This document shows positions 1 through 8,844 of a DNA stretch of 64,000 bases, piece by piece; positions within the stretch are counted from its first letter, which is position 1, and each line of letters starts with the position of its first letter. The stretch spans positions 186,001 through 250,000 of the forward strand of contig NZ_CP124535.1 in NCBI RefSeq assembly GCF_029953595.1, in the 5' to 3' direction. Under the pieces are notes generated by a model. The model searched no databases, was not told the DNA's origin, and saw only the letters and a program-made list of their open reading frames with translations. The DNA is from Fuscovulum ytuae. GTDB taxonomy: Bacteria > Pseudomonadota > Alphaproteobacteria > Rhodobacterales > Rhodobacteraceae. Made by a program: the position numbers and the translations under genes.

Positions 1-750
1 GATGATTGCGAGTCCTCGGCGTGCCGGGCGGCCAAGAAGGCAGAAGAAAAGCTTGATGATGCCAAGGACAAGCTGAAAGACCGGGCCGAGGATGTCGAAG
101 AGGCCAAGGCCGATCTGGAAAAGGTTGCCAAGTCCCTGAAGCTTGCAGAGCTTTCGGCATCGGTCGTGTCGCTTTCGGGCGATCTTGATGCGGTGCAAAA
201 GGCCGAGGCTGCGGCGAAAGACGCCGCCGAGGCCGCCGAGGGTAAGGCCAAGGAATTGGCCGATCTCTTGGAGACGGCGGCAAAGGCGCTGGAAGAGGCC
301 AAATCGGCCTCTCAGGCCGCAAAGGACGCCACGGCCAAGGAAGAGGAAGATGTCGCAGCGGCGCAGGATGCTTTGAAGGCCGCGATGGCCCATGCGGCAG
401 ATCTTTTGGACGGCAGTGAAGAGGAAGCGGCGGCCCGTCAGGCGGTTCTGGATGCGCAAGACGCGTTGACCGTTGCGCTGGCTGCCCTTGGTGTGGCGCA
501 GGACGCCGCCGCCGATTTGGCCGAGGATCTGTCGGAAGTGACCGACGCGCCGGCCGATGTCACAGATGCGGGCGCGGATCTGGCCGAGGCCTCAAAGGAC
601 GGCGACGCCGCCGCGACCGAGGCCGAGGCATCGATGGATGCGGCCGATGCGGCGCTGGAGGCGCATGACGCGGCAACCGAAGACCTGAAAGCCGCCGTGA
701 CCGAAACCAGCGACCCGGCCGCCGCGCAAAGTGGATCGGGCGACGTCTAA
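1..750 (+). CDS. Ala/Asp/Glu-rich coiled-coil protein, 5' end missing
   Basis: The frame is open from the first base of the window to a TAA at 748-750, so only the C-terminal 249 residues are seen. It is built almost wholly of Ala, Asp, Glu and Lys with long heptad-like stretches (for example KKAEEKLDDAKDKLKD near the start), which predicts an extended alpha-helical coiled coil; the last ~70 residues are more acidic. I see no catalytic motif, and the N-terminus that might show a signal peptide or membrane anchor lies outside. I do not recognise the family. A strong terminator follows. Confidence 0.75.
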   Translation, partial: DDCESSACRAAKKAEEKLDDAKDKLKDRAEDVEEAKADLEKVAKSLKLAELSASVVSLSGDLDAVQKAEAAAKDAAEAAEGKAKELADLLETAAKALEEAKSASQAAKDATAKEEEDVAAAQDALKAAMAHAADLLDGSEEEAAARQAVLDAQDALTVALAALGVAQDAAADLAEDLSEVTDAPADVTDAGADLAEASKDGDAAATEAEASMDAADAALEAHDAATEDLKAAVTETSDPAAAQSGSGDV

Positions 751-845
751 GGCCGAAACATCCGCGCATCCCGGAAACGGTGGGGGGCATCGGAGGCCGG
801 GATGCAAGGGGCCAGAGGGCGGGGCGACCCGTCCCGCGGCAGGAG

Positions 846-877
846 GGGCCGCGCGGGATCACCGCGCGGCCCTTTTT
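846..877 (+). terminator. Intrinsic terminator of the coiled-coil gene
   Basis: An 11-bp perfect stem (GGGCCGCGCGG at 846-856, CCGCGCGGCCC at 862-872) has a 5-nt loop and is followed by TTTTT. It lies about 100 bp past the stop. Confidence 0.85.
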
Positions 878-1013
878 CCTGTGGCCACGGGGGGCGCGAC
901 GCCGCCATTGAAGCGCGCTGGGCGCGTGACGGCGCTTGATCTTGCCACGTGCGGCTTGTATCCCGCACCGTCCCGTCTAAAATGGCGGAAAACCAGTGAT
1001 CAAAGGGGATGCC

Positions 1014-1601
1014 ATGTCCTGGACGGACGAGCGGGTCGAAACGCTCAAGCGCATGTGGGCCGAAGGCCAGTCGGCCAGCCAGATCGCCAAGGAACTGGGC
1101 GGCGTCACGCGCAATGCGGTGATCGGCAAGGTGCATCGTCTTGGCCTGTCCAACCGCGCCCCCGGCGGGCGCGAGGATGAGGATGAGGCACCCGTTGCTG
1201 CAAAGCCCGAACCCAAGCCCGAACCGGCAGGAACCACGGCGCGCGCCGAACCCGCGCCGCCGCGCCCCGCGCCCGAACGGCCCGTGGCAGCCCCGTCCAA
1301 TGTGACGCCGCTCCCGGTGCGCAAACCCATCGTGCCGGCAGGCCAACCCCTGCCGCCGCAACCTTCCGCCAATGAGATCAGCCCCGAAGCGCTGGCCTCG
1401 GTCCGCGAGGTGGAAAAACGCGCGCGCCGCCTGACCCTGATGGAACTGACCGAACGGACCTGCAAATGGCCCATCGGCGATCCGGCGACGGATGACTTCT
1501 GGTTCTGCGGCCTGCCCTCACTGCCCGGCAAACCCTATTGCGAAGCGCATGTCGGCGTGGCCTTCCAACCGATGAGCGCCCGCCGCGACCGTCGCCGCTG
1601 A
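1014..1601 (+). CDS. gcrA: GcrA cell cycle regulator
   Basis: The 195-aa product begins MSWTDERVETLKRMW, the GcrA N-terminal helix-turn-helix, followed by the SASQIAKELGG/VTRNAVIGKVHRLGL segment. A Pro/Ala-rich linker (residues ~55-125) leads to the C-terminal block TCKWPIGDPATDDFWFCG and CEAHVGVAFQP, which in this family binds RNA polymerase sigma70. GcrA activates promoters carrying CcrM-methylated GANTC sites and drives the S-phase programme. The start is the ATG at 1014, with AAAGGGGA just upstream; a GTG at 996 in frame would add six residues without a ribosome site. It is convergent with hrpB. Confidence 0.96.
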   Translation: MSWTDERVETLKRMWAEGQSASQIAKELGGVTRNAVIGKVHRLGLSNRAPGGREDEDEAPVAAKPEPKPEPAGTTARAEPAPPRPAPERPVAAPSNVTPLPVRKPIVPAGQPLPPQPSANEISPEALASVREVEKRARRLTLMELTERTCKWPIGDPATDDFWFCGLPSLPGKPYCEAHVGVAFQPMSARRDRRR

Positions 1602-1617
1602 CCCGCAGGGACAGCGC

Positions 1618-1722
1618 GAAAATTTCCACTGGAAATTTTCCCCTTGCCCGGCCTCTGGCCGGGCGAAAAATTTTCGGATGAAAATTTTTCTGGGGAAGGA
1701 AAATTTTTCGAGAAAAATTTTC
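1618..1722. repeat. Cluster of four perfect hairpins between gcrA and hrpB
   Basis: Four adjacent perfect inverted repeats fill the convergent gap. They are GAAAATTTCC/GGAAATTTTC at 1618-1640 (loop ACT), GCCCGGCC/GGCCGGGC at 1646-1664 (loop TCT), GAAAAATTTTC/GAAAATTTTTC at 1665-1690 (spacer GGAT) and GAAAATTTTTC/GAAAAATTTTC at 1699-1722 (spacer GA). The AT-rich composition is unlike the flanking genes. The GC-rich second hairpin, followed by AAAAATTTT, could end transcription in either direction; the rest looks like a small interspersed repeat. Confidence 0.8.
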
Positions 1723-1734
1723 GACAGCGCGCCG

Positions 1735-4203
1735 TTACGTGCCGCGCGGCTTGGCCCGCAAGGTGGGTTCGGCCACGGTCGGGTCTTCGGGCCAGGGATG
1801 CCGCGGGTATTGTCCCCGCATATCCTTGCGCACATCGGCATAGGAGGCCGCCCAAAAGCCTGGCAGGTCCATCGTCACCTGCACCGGGCGCTGGGCGGGC
1901 GACAGCAGGGTGATGCGCAGCGGCGTCCGCGCCGCGCCCACCACGGGATGGGTCGTCACGCCAAACATTTCCTGCAACCGGATCTCGATGCCCGGCGCGT
2001 CGCCTTCATAGTCGATGGGCACGCGACGACCGAGCGGGGTTTCGAAATGCCCCGGCGCAATCCGGTCAAGAGCCTGCATCTGGTCCCAATCCAGCATGGC
2101 GCGCAGCGCCTCGGTCAGGTCCAGCCCGCGCAGATTGGCCTCGGTCCGGGCGCGACCCAGATGCGGCAGCAGCCAATCCTCCAGCCCCGCCAGCAGCGCC
2201 TGATCTGTCATATCGGGAAAGCCCGCCCCGCCGCCCCGTGCCAGTTCCACCCTTGCGCGAAAACGCCGCGCGGCAGGCGTGAAGGGCAGGCCGATTTGGC
2301 GGATGCCATCGAGTGCCGCCCGCGCCACCGCCTCAACCGGGGCGTCGGGCCATGTCCGATCCTCCAGCACCAGCGCACCCAGCCGTTCCTGCCGCCGCGC
2401 CAGCACCTTGCCCTCGCGCCGCGACCATTCACAGACCTCCTGCCAGCGGATGCGGTGGGCATAAAGGGCGCGGACCTCTGCCTCGCTGATCGCCACGGCC
2501 TGCCGCACCACCGCCTCGCGCGGGTCGCCATCCAGATCGGTCGCCACGATCAGCCGCGCGCCCGACAGGGGCAGGCCCGCCGCCATCGCCGCCCCCTTGC
2601 CGCCGGACAGCACCCAGCGCGGGGCCTCGCCCTTGCGCCGCAGGCCGATCCGGTCGGGATAGGCCAATGCCGCCATCTGCGCGGGTGACAGCCCCGGCTC
2701 AGTGCCCACCTGCAGCGCGCGGGACAGACGCCGCGCCTCATCCCGAATGCGCTCGATCGTGCCGCGATGGGCCTGCGGTGGCGGGCGATCCACCGCCTTC
2801 AACCGGGCCAGAAGGTCGGGCGGTTCGCCCCGCAGCGGGTCGCGCTCGGCCAAAAGCGCGGCCAGCGTCGCCGCTTCCGGCCCTGCCACGGCCAACATAT
2901 GCCCAAGGCGCGGATGCAGGGGCAGGGCGGCCAGCCGTTTGCCATGATCGGTGATCCGGCCCCCCGCATCCAGTGCCCCCAGATCGGAGAGAAGCGCCCG
3001 CGCCTCGGCCAGGACGCCGGGATGCGGCGGGGTCAGGAAAGGCAGTGCCGCGCTGCCCCATAGCGCGAGTTCAAGGGCCAAGGGCGCAAGATCCGCCGCC
3101 TCGATCTCGGCGGGCGGGAAGGGGGCAAGGCCACCTTCCTCTCCCTTTGTCCAATAGCGATAGCAGACCCCTTCGGCCACCCGCCCCGCGCGGCCGCGCC
3201 GCTGTTCGGCCTCGGCCCGTGTCACCCGCTCGGTCACCAATCGCGACATGCCCGAGGGCGCATCAAACCGCGCCCGCCTGGCGCGGCCCCCATCGACGAC
3301 CACCCGCACATCCGGGATGGTCAGCGAGGTTTCGGCGATCGATGTCGCCAGCACCACCTTGCGCGCCCCCAAAGGCCCCGCAACCGGGGCCAGCGCCGCC
3401 CGCTGGGCCGCGAATTCCATCGCACCAAACAGGGGCCGTACCACCACGCCCGCAGGCAGCCGCCCGGTCAGCGTCGCCTCTACCCTGCGGATTTCCCCTT
3501 CGCCGGGCAGAAAGACCAGCACGCCGCCGTCTTCGGTTTCCTCCAGCGCCTGCTGGACAAGGTTCGCCACCCCCGCTTCGTATCGCAGCGACGCATCAGG
3601 GGGGCGCGGCAGCCAGCGTGTCTCGACCGGAAAGGCGCGACCTTCCGAGGTGACCATCGGCGCATCCCCCATCAGCCGCGCCACAGGGGCGGCATCCAGC
3701 GTCGCCGACATGACCAGAAGCATCAGGTCCTCGCGCAGCGCGCCCCGGATTTCAAGGCAAAGCGCCAGCCCCAGATCGGCATTGAGGGAACGTTCGTGAA
3801 ACTCGTCGAAAATCACCGCCCCGATCCCGTCCAGCCCCGGATCGGACTGGATCATCCGGGTCAGGATGCCTTCGGTGACCACTTCGATCCGGGTGGCAGG
3901 CGACAGCTTCGCCTCGCCCCGGATTCGGTAACCCACGGTCTGCCCCACCGCTTCGCCCAAACTCTCGGCCATCCGCTCGGCCGCCGCGCGGGCGGCAAGG
4001 CGGCGGGGTTCCAGCATCACGATGCGCCCCGCGGGCACCAGCCCCGCAGCAAGGATGTCCAGCGGCACGCGCGTCGTCTTCCCCGCCCCCGGCGGGGCCT
4101 GCAAGACGGCCATGCCCCTGTCGGCCAGCGCGGCGCGCAGGGCGGGCAGGGCCTCGTCAATGGGCAGGGCGGGCTGGGGCAGGGCGGGGCTTGAGTCGAT
4201 CAT
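1735..4203 (-). CDS. hrpB: ATP-dependent RNA helicase HrpB
   Basis: This 822-aa protein has the DEAH/RHA order of HrpB: Walker A QAPPGAGKTTRVPLD near residue 40, Walker B IFDEFHERS (a DEFH variant) near 135, motif III MSATLD, and motif VI QRRGRAGR around 330. A helicase-associated domain and the HrpB C-terminal region (..PVQVTMDLPGFW) follow. Its length matches E. coli HrpB (about 809 aa). The cellular role of this helicase is poorly defined. It is transcribed leftwards and its ATG is 31 bp beyond the stop of the DUF3108 gene, so the two may share a transcript. Confidence 0.95.
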   Translation of the reverse strand: MIDSSPALPQPALPIDEALPALRAALADRGMAVLQAPPGAGKTTRVPLDILAAGLVPAGRIVMLEPRRLAARAAAERMAESLGEAVGQTVGYRIRGEAKLSPATRIEVVTEGILTRMIQSDPGLDGIGAVIFDEFHERSLNADLGLALCLEIRGALREDLMLLVMSATLDAAPVARLMGDAPMVTSEGRAFPVETRWLPRPPDASLRYEAGVANLVQQALEETEDGGVLVFLPGEGEIRRVEATLTGRLPAGVVVRPLFGAMEFAAQRAALAPVAGPLGARKVVLATSIAETSLTIPDVRVVVDGGRARRARFDAPSGMSRLVTERVTRAEAEQRRGRAGRVAEGVCYRYWTKGEEGGLAPFPPAEIEAADLAPLALELALWGSAALPFLTPPHPGVLAEARALLSDLGALDAGGRITDHGKRLAALPLHPRLGHMLAVAGPEAATLAALLAERDPLRGEPPDLLARLKAVDRPPPQAHRGTIERIRDEARRLSRALQVGTEPGLSPAQMAALAYPDRIGLRRKGEAPRWVLSGGKGAAMAAGLPLSGARLIVATDLDGDPREAVVRQAVAISEAEVRALYAHRIRWQEVCEWSRREGKVLARRQERLGALVLEDRTWPDAPVEAVARAALDGIRQIGLPFTPAARRFRARVELARGGGAGFPDMTDQALLAGLEDWLLPHLGRARTEANLRGLDLTEALRAMLDWDQMQALDRIAPGHFETPLGRRVPIDYEGDAPGIEIRLQEMFGVTTHPVVGAARTPLRITLLSPAQRPVQVTMDLPGFWAASYADVRKDMRGQYPRHPWPEDPTVAEPTLRAKPRGT

Positions 4204-4234
4204 GCCCCCTTATCGCGGCGCCAAGGGCCAGAGT

Positions 4235-4975
4235 TCAACGCCGGATCAGCCGCGCCTTGCCGTAAAGACTGTCCATCGTCACTTCCACCACCCGCATCTG
4301 ACCCGTCTCGGTGGGCAGATAGGTGAGAGAGAAGGGAAAGCTGGTCTTTTCCGCCAGATCCTCGGGCGGAAACCCTGCCACGCGGCGATATTCGCCCGAA
4401 CAGGTCACCGCGCCGCCTTCCAGCGCCTGCGGCGGGCCCAGCGTCAACTGACTTGCGCGTCGCCCGTCGAACATCTTCAGCGCCCGGTCGCATTCCGCCC
4501 CCGGTGCCACATCGCGCAGCGTGGCATAAAGCGCCGTCAACGGGTCCACCGTTCCGCCTTGGCTGGCGGGCTCCACATCCCAATCGGCGGGGCTTCGGGG
4601 CGGGTTGTAGACGCGCAGCTGCGGCACGCCGCCCTTGTAATCCATCACGGATTCCGAGCGGCGCTTGCCCGTATCCGCCGTCTCGGCATAGCGCGTGGGG
4701 ATAAAGCGTCCGCCCCGGATCACCCCTTCGGACCGCGCGTCATAAGCCACGCGCCGGATCATCGCCATGATCCCAGATGAGGCGAGCCGCCCCACCACGG
4801 CATAGCCTTCGCCCTGCTGATTGGCCGAAAAGGTCAGGCTGCCCGCTGTGAAGCCGCGCAGCACCAGATCGAACCGCGCCTGATCCTGCACGGTCTGGGC
4901 GGCGGCGGGCAATGACGCGGGCAGAGCGAGCGTCACCATCACGGCAAGCCTGCAAAGCCGGGCGGTCATCCGCAT
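4235..4975 (-). CDS. Exported DUF3108 domain protein
   Basis: This 246-aa protein begins MRMTARLCRLAVMVTLALP and has a clear signal peptide cleaved around PAAAQ. The mature part (FDLVLRGFTAGSLTFSANQQGEGY...) resembles DUF3108, a periplasmic or envelope beta-rich family of unknown function found in proteobacteria. The start is the ATG at 4975, which has AAAGGGG at good spacing; an in-frame start at 5053 would add 26 residues that do not look like a leader. It is immediately upstream of hrpB on the same strand. Confidence 0.85.
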   Translation of the reverse strand: MRMTARLCRLAVMVTLALPASLPAAAQTVQDQARFDLVLRGFTAGSLTFSANQQGEGYAVVGRLASSGIMAMIRRVAYDARSEGVIRGGRFIPTRYAETADTGKRRSESVMDYKGGVPQLRVYNPPRSPADWDVEPASQGGTVDPLTALYATLRDVAPGAECDRALKMFDGRRASQLTLGPPQALEGGAVTCSGEYRRVAGFPPEDLAEKTSFPFSLTYLPTETGQMRVVEVTMDSLYGKARLIRR

Positions 4976-5159
4976 GTTTTGCCCCTTTCGCGATGTTATG
5001 GCCAGAAGGCCGCGCCTTTCCCCACTGGCATAACCCGCGCGGGTCAGGCACAAAAGCCCCGCGCCCCCGGCCTGCGGTCATTTCCGCGCGAGCGGGGACG
5101 TGATCGGCAGGCCTCCGCCGAAAGCGGGGCAATGGGTGGAATGGGGGCCAGAGAGGCGC

Positions 5160-6155
5160 ATGGCCAGAGGCGAGATCGACGTGGCGGCACTGGCCACAGG
5201 CGTGGCGGCGGGGGACCGTCGGGCGCTGGCGCGGGCCATCACGCTGGTGGAAAGCGGGCGGGCCGATCACCGGGCGCAGGCGCTTGATCTTCTCGGGCGG
5301 CTGGGCGCCGGATCAGAGGGGGGACGGCAAGCGCTGCGCCTTGGCCTGTCCGGCACGCCGGGGGTGGGGAAATCCACCTTCATCGAAAGCTTTGGCCTGA
5401 TGCTGACGGGGCAGGGCAAGCGGGTCGCGGTGCTTGCGGTCGATCCCTCCTCGGCGCGATCCGGCGGGTCGATCCTTGGCGACAAGACGCGGATGGAGCG
5501 GCTGTCGCGTGACCCCCACGCCTTCATCCGCCCGTCCCCCAGTCAGGCCCAGATGGGCGGCGTCGCCCGCCGCACGCGCGAGGCGGTCGCGCTCTGCGAG
5601 GCGGCGGGGTTCGACCTTGTCCTGATCGAAACCGTGGGGGTGGGGCAATCCGAAACCGTGGTGGCCGAACTTTGCGACCTCTTCCTCCTCCTTCTTGCCC
5701 CGGCGGGTGGGGATGAGTTGCAGGGCGTCAAGCGCGGGATCATGGAGATGGCCGACCTCATCCTGATCAACAAGGCTGATGGCGATCTGAAACCCGCCGC
5801 GCTGCGCACCATGGCCGATTACGCGGGCGCCCTGCGCCTTTTGCGCCGCCGCCCGCAGGACCCGGAGGGGTTCCCCAAGGCGATCTGCGTCTCGGCCCTT
5901 GAAACCCTTGGCCTTGCCCCCGCTTGGGACGAGATGCAGGCGCTCGCCCGCTGGCGGCAGGAAAACGGCCATTGGACCGCCCGCCGCGCCGCGCAGGCCC
6001 GCCACTGGTTCGAGGAAGAGGTGCGCCAAGGCCTTCTGGCCGCCCTGACCCGCGACCCTGTCCGCACGCGGATAGAGGAATTGGGCCAAGCCGTCGCGCA
6101 AGGCCAGCTGACCCCCGAAGCCGCCGCCGCGCAGCTCCTCTCTCTCCTGCCCTGA
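5160..6155 (+). CDS. meaB: Methylmalonyl-CoA mutase-associated GTPase MeaB
   Basis: This 331-aa P-loop GTPase of the MeaB/ArgK G3E family protects and reloads adenosylcobalamin on methylmalonyl-CoA mutase. Visible motifs are the P-loop [16 protein letters not shown] (about residue 65), DPSS([14 protein letters not shown]), ETVGVGQSE (switch II) and the guanine-specificity motif NKADGD. The ATG at 5160 with GAGAGG just before it was preferred to a GTG at 5100 that has no ribosome site. The mutase gene is not adjacent. A strong 3' structure follows. Confidence 0.94.
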   Translation: MARGEIDVAALATGVAAGDRRALARAITLVESGRADHRAQALDLLGRLGAGSEGGRQALRLGLSGTPGVGKSTFIESFGLMLTGQGKRVAVLAVDPSSARSGGSILGDKTRMERLSRDPHAFIRPSPSQAQMGGVARRTREAVALCEAAGFDLVLIETVGVGQSETVVAELCDLFLLLLAPAGGDELQGVKRGIMEMADLILINKADGDLKPAALRTMADYAGALRLLRRRPQDPEGFPKAICVSALETLGLAPAWDEMQALARWRQENGHWTARRAAQARHWFEEEVRQGLLAALTRDPVRTRIEELGQAVAQGQLTPEAAAAQLLSLLP

Positions 6156-6159
6156 CCCT

Positions 6160-6190
6160 TTCCATCTTCTGTCTGAAAATATCCCGGGGG
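6160..6190 (+). repeat. 3'-end motif copy 1 (CATCTT..AAAATA..CCGGGGG)
   Basis: Four bases after the meaB stop the sequence reads CATCTTCTGTCTGAAAATA and then TCCCGGGGG. The same layout (CATCTTGGC, a few bases, AAATAC, CTC) directly follows the stops of tusA (52742-52763) and the M15 peptidase gene (61505-61525) on the other strand. It appears to be a gene-end repeat; its function is unknown to me. Confidence 0.6.
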
Positions 6191-6191
6191 A

Positions 6192-6240
6192 ATCGCCCGT
6201 CCGGCACGCGCGGGCGATGGGGGCTGGCCCCCTCTTTCTT
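6192..6240 (+). terminator. Double hairpin terminator after meaB
   Basis: ATCGCCCG/CGGGCGAT (6192-6199 and 6211-6218) is followed at once by GGGGG/CCCCC (6219-6223 and 6228-6232) and the pyrimidine tract TCTTTCTT. This is a plausible rho-independent end for meaB. Confidence 0.6.
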
Positions 6241-6405
6241 CCCCCGCCTCCCACGGTTAGGATCAAAAAATCCCCGCCCAACCGCGCCGATTGCGGCAAG
6301 GGTCGCTTGACGCGGGCGGGCTTTCCACTTACACGCCCCCAATCGAATTCGGACGCCCGGGGTGACTCGGGCCTATGTCCTGTTTACACACGAAGGATGA
6401 AGACG

Positions 6406-6693
6406 ATGTCGCGCGTCTGCGAACTGACGGGCAAGGGCCCGATGACCGGCAACACCGTGAGCCACGCGAACAACAAGTCGCGTCGCCGCTTTCTGCCGAA
6501 CCTGAACGAAGTGACCCTGATCTCGGACGTTCTGGGCCAGTCCTTCAAACTGCGCATCTCGGCCGCCGCGCTGCGGACCGTGGATCATCGCGGCGGGCTG
6601 GATGCCTTCCTCGCCAAGGCGAAGGATGACGAACTGTCGGCCGCCGCGCTCAAGATCAAGAAAGACATCGCCAAGGCACAGGCTGCGGCCTGA
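6406..6693 (+). CDS. rpmB: 50S ribosomal protein L28
   Basis: The 95-aa product starts [20 protein letters not shown] and contains [12 protein letters not shown], the standard bL28 N-terminal signature; the length is normal for alphaproteobacteria. L28 is part of the large ribosomal subunit. The ATG at 6406 is chosen because AAGGA at 6393-6397 sits 8 nt upstream; an ATG at 6397 overlaps that site. It is monocistronic, with its own strong terminator 22 bp past the stop. Confidence 0.97.
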   Translation: MSRVCELTGKGPMTGNTVSHANNKSRRRFLPNLNEVTLISDVLGQSFKLRISAAALRTVDHRGGLDAFLAKAKDDELSAAALKIKKDIAKAQAAA

Positions 6694-6715
6694 TCCTTTC
6701 GGCCGGAAATTGGAA

Positions 6716-6744
6716 AGGCCCCGCATCACCTGCGGGGCCTTTTT
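6716..6744 (+). terminator. Intrinsic terminator of rpmB
   Basis: A 10-bp perfect stem AGGCCCCGCA/TGCGGGGCCT with a 5-nt loop (TCACC) is followed by TTTTT. Confidence 0.92.
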
Positions 6745-6807
6745 CCATGCACCGCGCGACTTTTGGCCGTCTTTCTTTCCCCGATGGCACGATTTAGGCT
6801 GCGCCCC

Positions 6808-7149
6808 ATGATGCAGCGCCTTGCCGCCCTTTTGCTGTCGCTTTGCCTTGCCCTGACCTCGGTCACGGCGGCGATGGCGCATGTGCAATCGGCGGGCGCG
6901 CATCAGATCGTGCTGTGCGGCACGCCGGGGATCGAAGAAACCATCACGCTCAATGCCTTTGGCGACCCGGTCGAGACGCCGCATCACTGCCCCGACTGCC
7001 TTTCCGTCACGGCCCTTGTCCTGCCCGATGCGCCCGCGCTGTCGCGCCCGGCGACGCAGAGGCGGACCGTTCCGCCCGCACCTGTGGCATGGGCCCCGTT
7101 GGCACAGGCGCTTATACCCACGGCGCGTGGGCCCCCGGTCCTGATCTGA
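6808..7149 (+). CDS. Small exported protein next to a copper chaperone (DUF2946-like)
   Basis: The 113-aa product opens MMQRLAALLLSLCLALTSV, a signal peptide ending near AMAH. The mature part holds a Cys after QIVL and an HHCPDCLS motif, an arrangement often seen in short DUF2946-type proteins encoded beside copper genes. The C-terminus is Pro/Ala-rich. It is 63 bp upstream of the PCu(A)C chaperone gene and probably cotranscribed, so a role in periplasmic copper handling is inferred, not shown. Longer starts at 6763 and 6784 would put a charged stretch ahead of the leader. Confidence 0.65.
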   Translation: MMQRLAALLLSLCLALTSVTAAMAHVQSAGAHQIVLCGTPGIEETITLNAFGDPVETPHHCPDCLSVTALVLPDAPALSRPATQRRTVPPAPVAWAPLAQALIPTARGPPVLI

Positions 7150-7212
7150 TCCACAGGGGCCTTCCCGGCCAATCGCAAACAGAAACAGACCAATCACATC
7201 AGGACCGATCCG

Positions 7213-7743
7213 ATGACCTTTCGTATGACCATTGCCGCCCTTGCGGCTGCTCTCTCCCTTTGCTTGCCCGCCACGGCGCAAGAGCATCCCGATGGGCTGC
7301 ATGTCCATGACGTCTATGCCCGTTCCATGGGGCAGATGGGCGCTTCAGGGGCCATCTTCTTCATGATGCACAACAATACTGCGACGGATGACCGCCTGAT
7401 CGCCGCCACCGCCGATGTGGCCGAACGGGTGGAACTGCACACCCATAAGGAAGACGCCAATGGCGTGATGCAGATGCTTGAGGTGAAGGAAGGCTTTCCC
7501 CTTGCCGCAGGCGATATGCATGCGCTGGAACGCGGCGGAGATCATGTCATGCTGATGGGACTGACGCGGGAGTTGAAGGATGGCGACACCTTCCCCCTGA
7601 CGCTGACCTTCGAACAGGCCGGTCAGATCACGGTCGAGGCCGTGGTGGACAATGCCCGCAAGCCCGGCCAAGGCATGATGGATCATTCGGGCCATGGCGA
7701 CATGGATCATTCCAACCATATGAACCACGGTTCGGGCGGCTGA
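7213..7743 (+). CDS. Periplasmic copper chaperone PCu(A)C
   Basis: This 176-aa protein has a signal peptide (MTFRMTIAALAAALSLCLP..ATA), the PCu(A)C beta-barrel (VHDVYARSMGQMGASGAIFFMMHN) and the copper-ligand set ELHTHK...MQML...HVMLMGL. Members deliver Cu(I) to the CuA site of cytochrome oxidase. The tail is an extra His/Met-rich stretch (MMDHSGHGDMDHSNHMNH) that could bind more metal. AGGA at 7201-7204 supports the ATG at 7213. A perfect GC hairpin follows. Confidence 0.9.
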   Translation: MTFRMTIAALAAALSLCLPATAQEHPDGLHVHDVYARSMGQMGASGAIFFMMHNNTATDDRLIAATADVAERVELHTHKEDANGVMQMLEVKEGFPLAAGDMHALERGGDHVMLMGLTRELKDGDTFPLTLTFEQAGQITVEAVVDNARKPGQGMMDHSGHGDMDHSNHMNHGSGG

Positions 7744-7754
7744 TCGCTGCCGGG

Positions 7755-7780
7755 GCGGGGGGGCCATGCGGCCCCCCCGC
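7755..7780. repeat. Perfect 11-bp GC hairpin after the copper chaperone
   Basis: GCGGGGGGGCC (7755-7765), loop ATGC, GGCCCCCCCGC (7770-7780). No T-tract follows, so it is either a transcript-end stabiliser or a REP-like unit, not a classical terminator. Confidence 0.6.
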
Positions 7781-7852
7781 ACCCCCCCAATCTCCATCCC
7801 CCCCACCGCTTCACCCTTGCCGCGCCCTTGGCAGGCTTGCTAGGCAAGGCGC

Positions 7853-8299
7853 ATGACGCATCGCATCCTTTTCGTCTGTCTGGGCAATATCTGCCGCTCT
7901 CCCACCGCCGAGGGCGTCTTCCGCGCCTTGGCCAAGGCAGAGGGGCTTTCCGTGACGGTCGACAGCTGCGGCACTGGCGGCTGGCATACGGGCGAGGCCC
8001 CCAATCCCCCCGCCGTCATCGCGGCACAGGCACGGGGCTATGACCTGTCAGCCTTGCGCGCCCGCCAGATCACGGCCGAGGATTTCACCCGCTTTGACCG
8101 TATCCTCGTGATGGATCGCGCCAATCTGCGCGACACCCGCGCCCTTTGCCCCGCAGGGGGGACAGAGCCGGAACTGTTTCTGACCTACGCGCCCCAGCAC
8201 GGCACCGAGGTGCCGGACCCTTGGTATACGGGCGAATATGACCGCGTGCTGGACATGATCGAAGACGCCGCGGGCGGCCTGATCGCCGCCTTGCGCTAG
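7853..8299 (+). CDS. Low-molecular-weight protein-tyrosine phosphatase
   Basis: This 148-aa enzyme shows the LMW-PTP active-site loop CLGNICRS (CX5R) at residues ~9-16 and the general-acid motif DPWYTGEYD near the C-terminus. It is cytoplasmic and dephosphorylates phosphotyrosine. The length is typical for the family. It is convergent with the 8307-8621 gene, and no exopolysaccharide genes are adjacent, so it is likely a stand-alone phosphatase. Confidence 0.94.
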   Translation: MTHRILFVCLGNICRSPTAEGVFRALAKAEGLSVTVDSCGTGGWHTGEAPNPPAVIAAQARGYDLSALRARQITAEDFTRFDRILVMDRANLRDTRALCPAGGTEPELFLTYAPQHGTEVPDPWYTGEYDRVLDMIEDAAGGLIAALR

Positions 8300-8306
8300 G
8301 GCGTCC

Positions 8307-8621
8307 TCAGCCCGCGCAATAGGCCTCGGCCGTGGCACCGAAATTCTTGTAGCGTTCCCAGAAGGCGTCATCGGCGGCGCGCTGCGACAGCCATGTCTCA
8401 TGCGCGAGGTCAGGGTCAGAAAAGAACCGCGCCGCGCGGCGCTGATCGCCGCCGCCCAAGGTCATGTCGGCAACCTGCTGGATACAGGAACAGATCCGCC
8501 GGTTCGCGGCATCCCTGTCCGACCGCAGGCAGGCGCGTTCAATCGGCCCGGCCTGAACCATCTGCATGTTCAAAGGAAGAAGAAGCACGGCCAGAGCCGC
8601 GCCGGAAAGGAAGGGTCTCAT
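8307..8621 (-). CDS. Conserved exported small protein, function unknown
   Basis: The 104-aa product starts [19 protein letters not shown], a signal peptide, and carries four Cys in the mature part (ERACL, CSC, and AYCAG at the C-terminus) that could form disulfides. Similar Rhodobacteraceae proteins are sometimes labelled arginine transporter, which nothing in the sequence supports. A longer start at 8648 would add nine charged residues before the leader. It is convergent with the phosphatase, 7 bp away. Confidence 0.7.
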   Translation of the reverse strand: MRPFLSGAALAVLLLPLNMQMVQAGPIERACLRSDRDAANRRICSCIQQVADMTLGGGDQRRAARFFSDPDLAHETWLSQRAADDAFWERYKNFGATAEAYCAG

Positions 8622-8844
8622 CGTCTCTGCCTCTTGCCGCTGGGCCATGCCCCGCAGTCATTTTTCTGCGCCGGAGTATGCCGATTGTGCGGGTTTTTTC
8701 AATCCGTCCAAAGGGCGGCCCGCATCACATTTCGCCCAGCCAGCAAGGCCCCGCCCCACGCTGCCGATCCAGCCCGCCAAACAGGCGCATAACTTGCCCC
8801 CACAGGGGCTTTCCGACCCTTCTGCGACAAGCTATATGCGCGCC

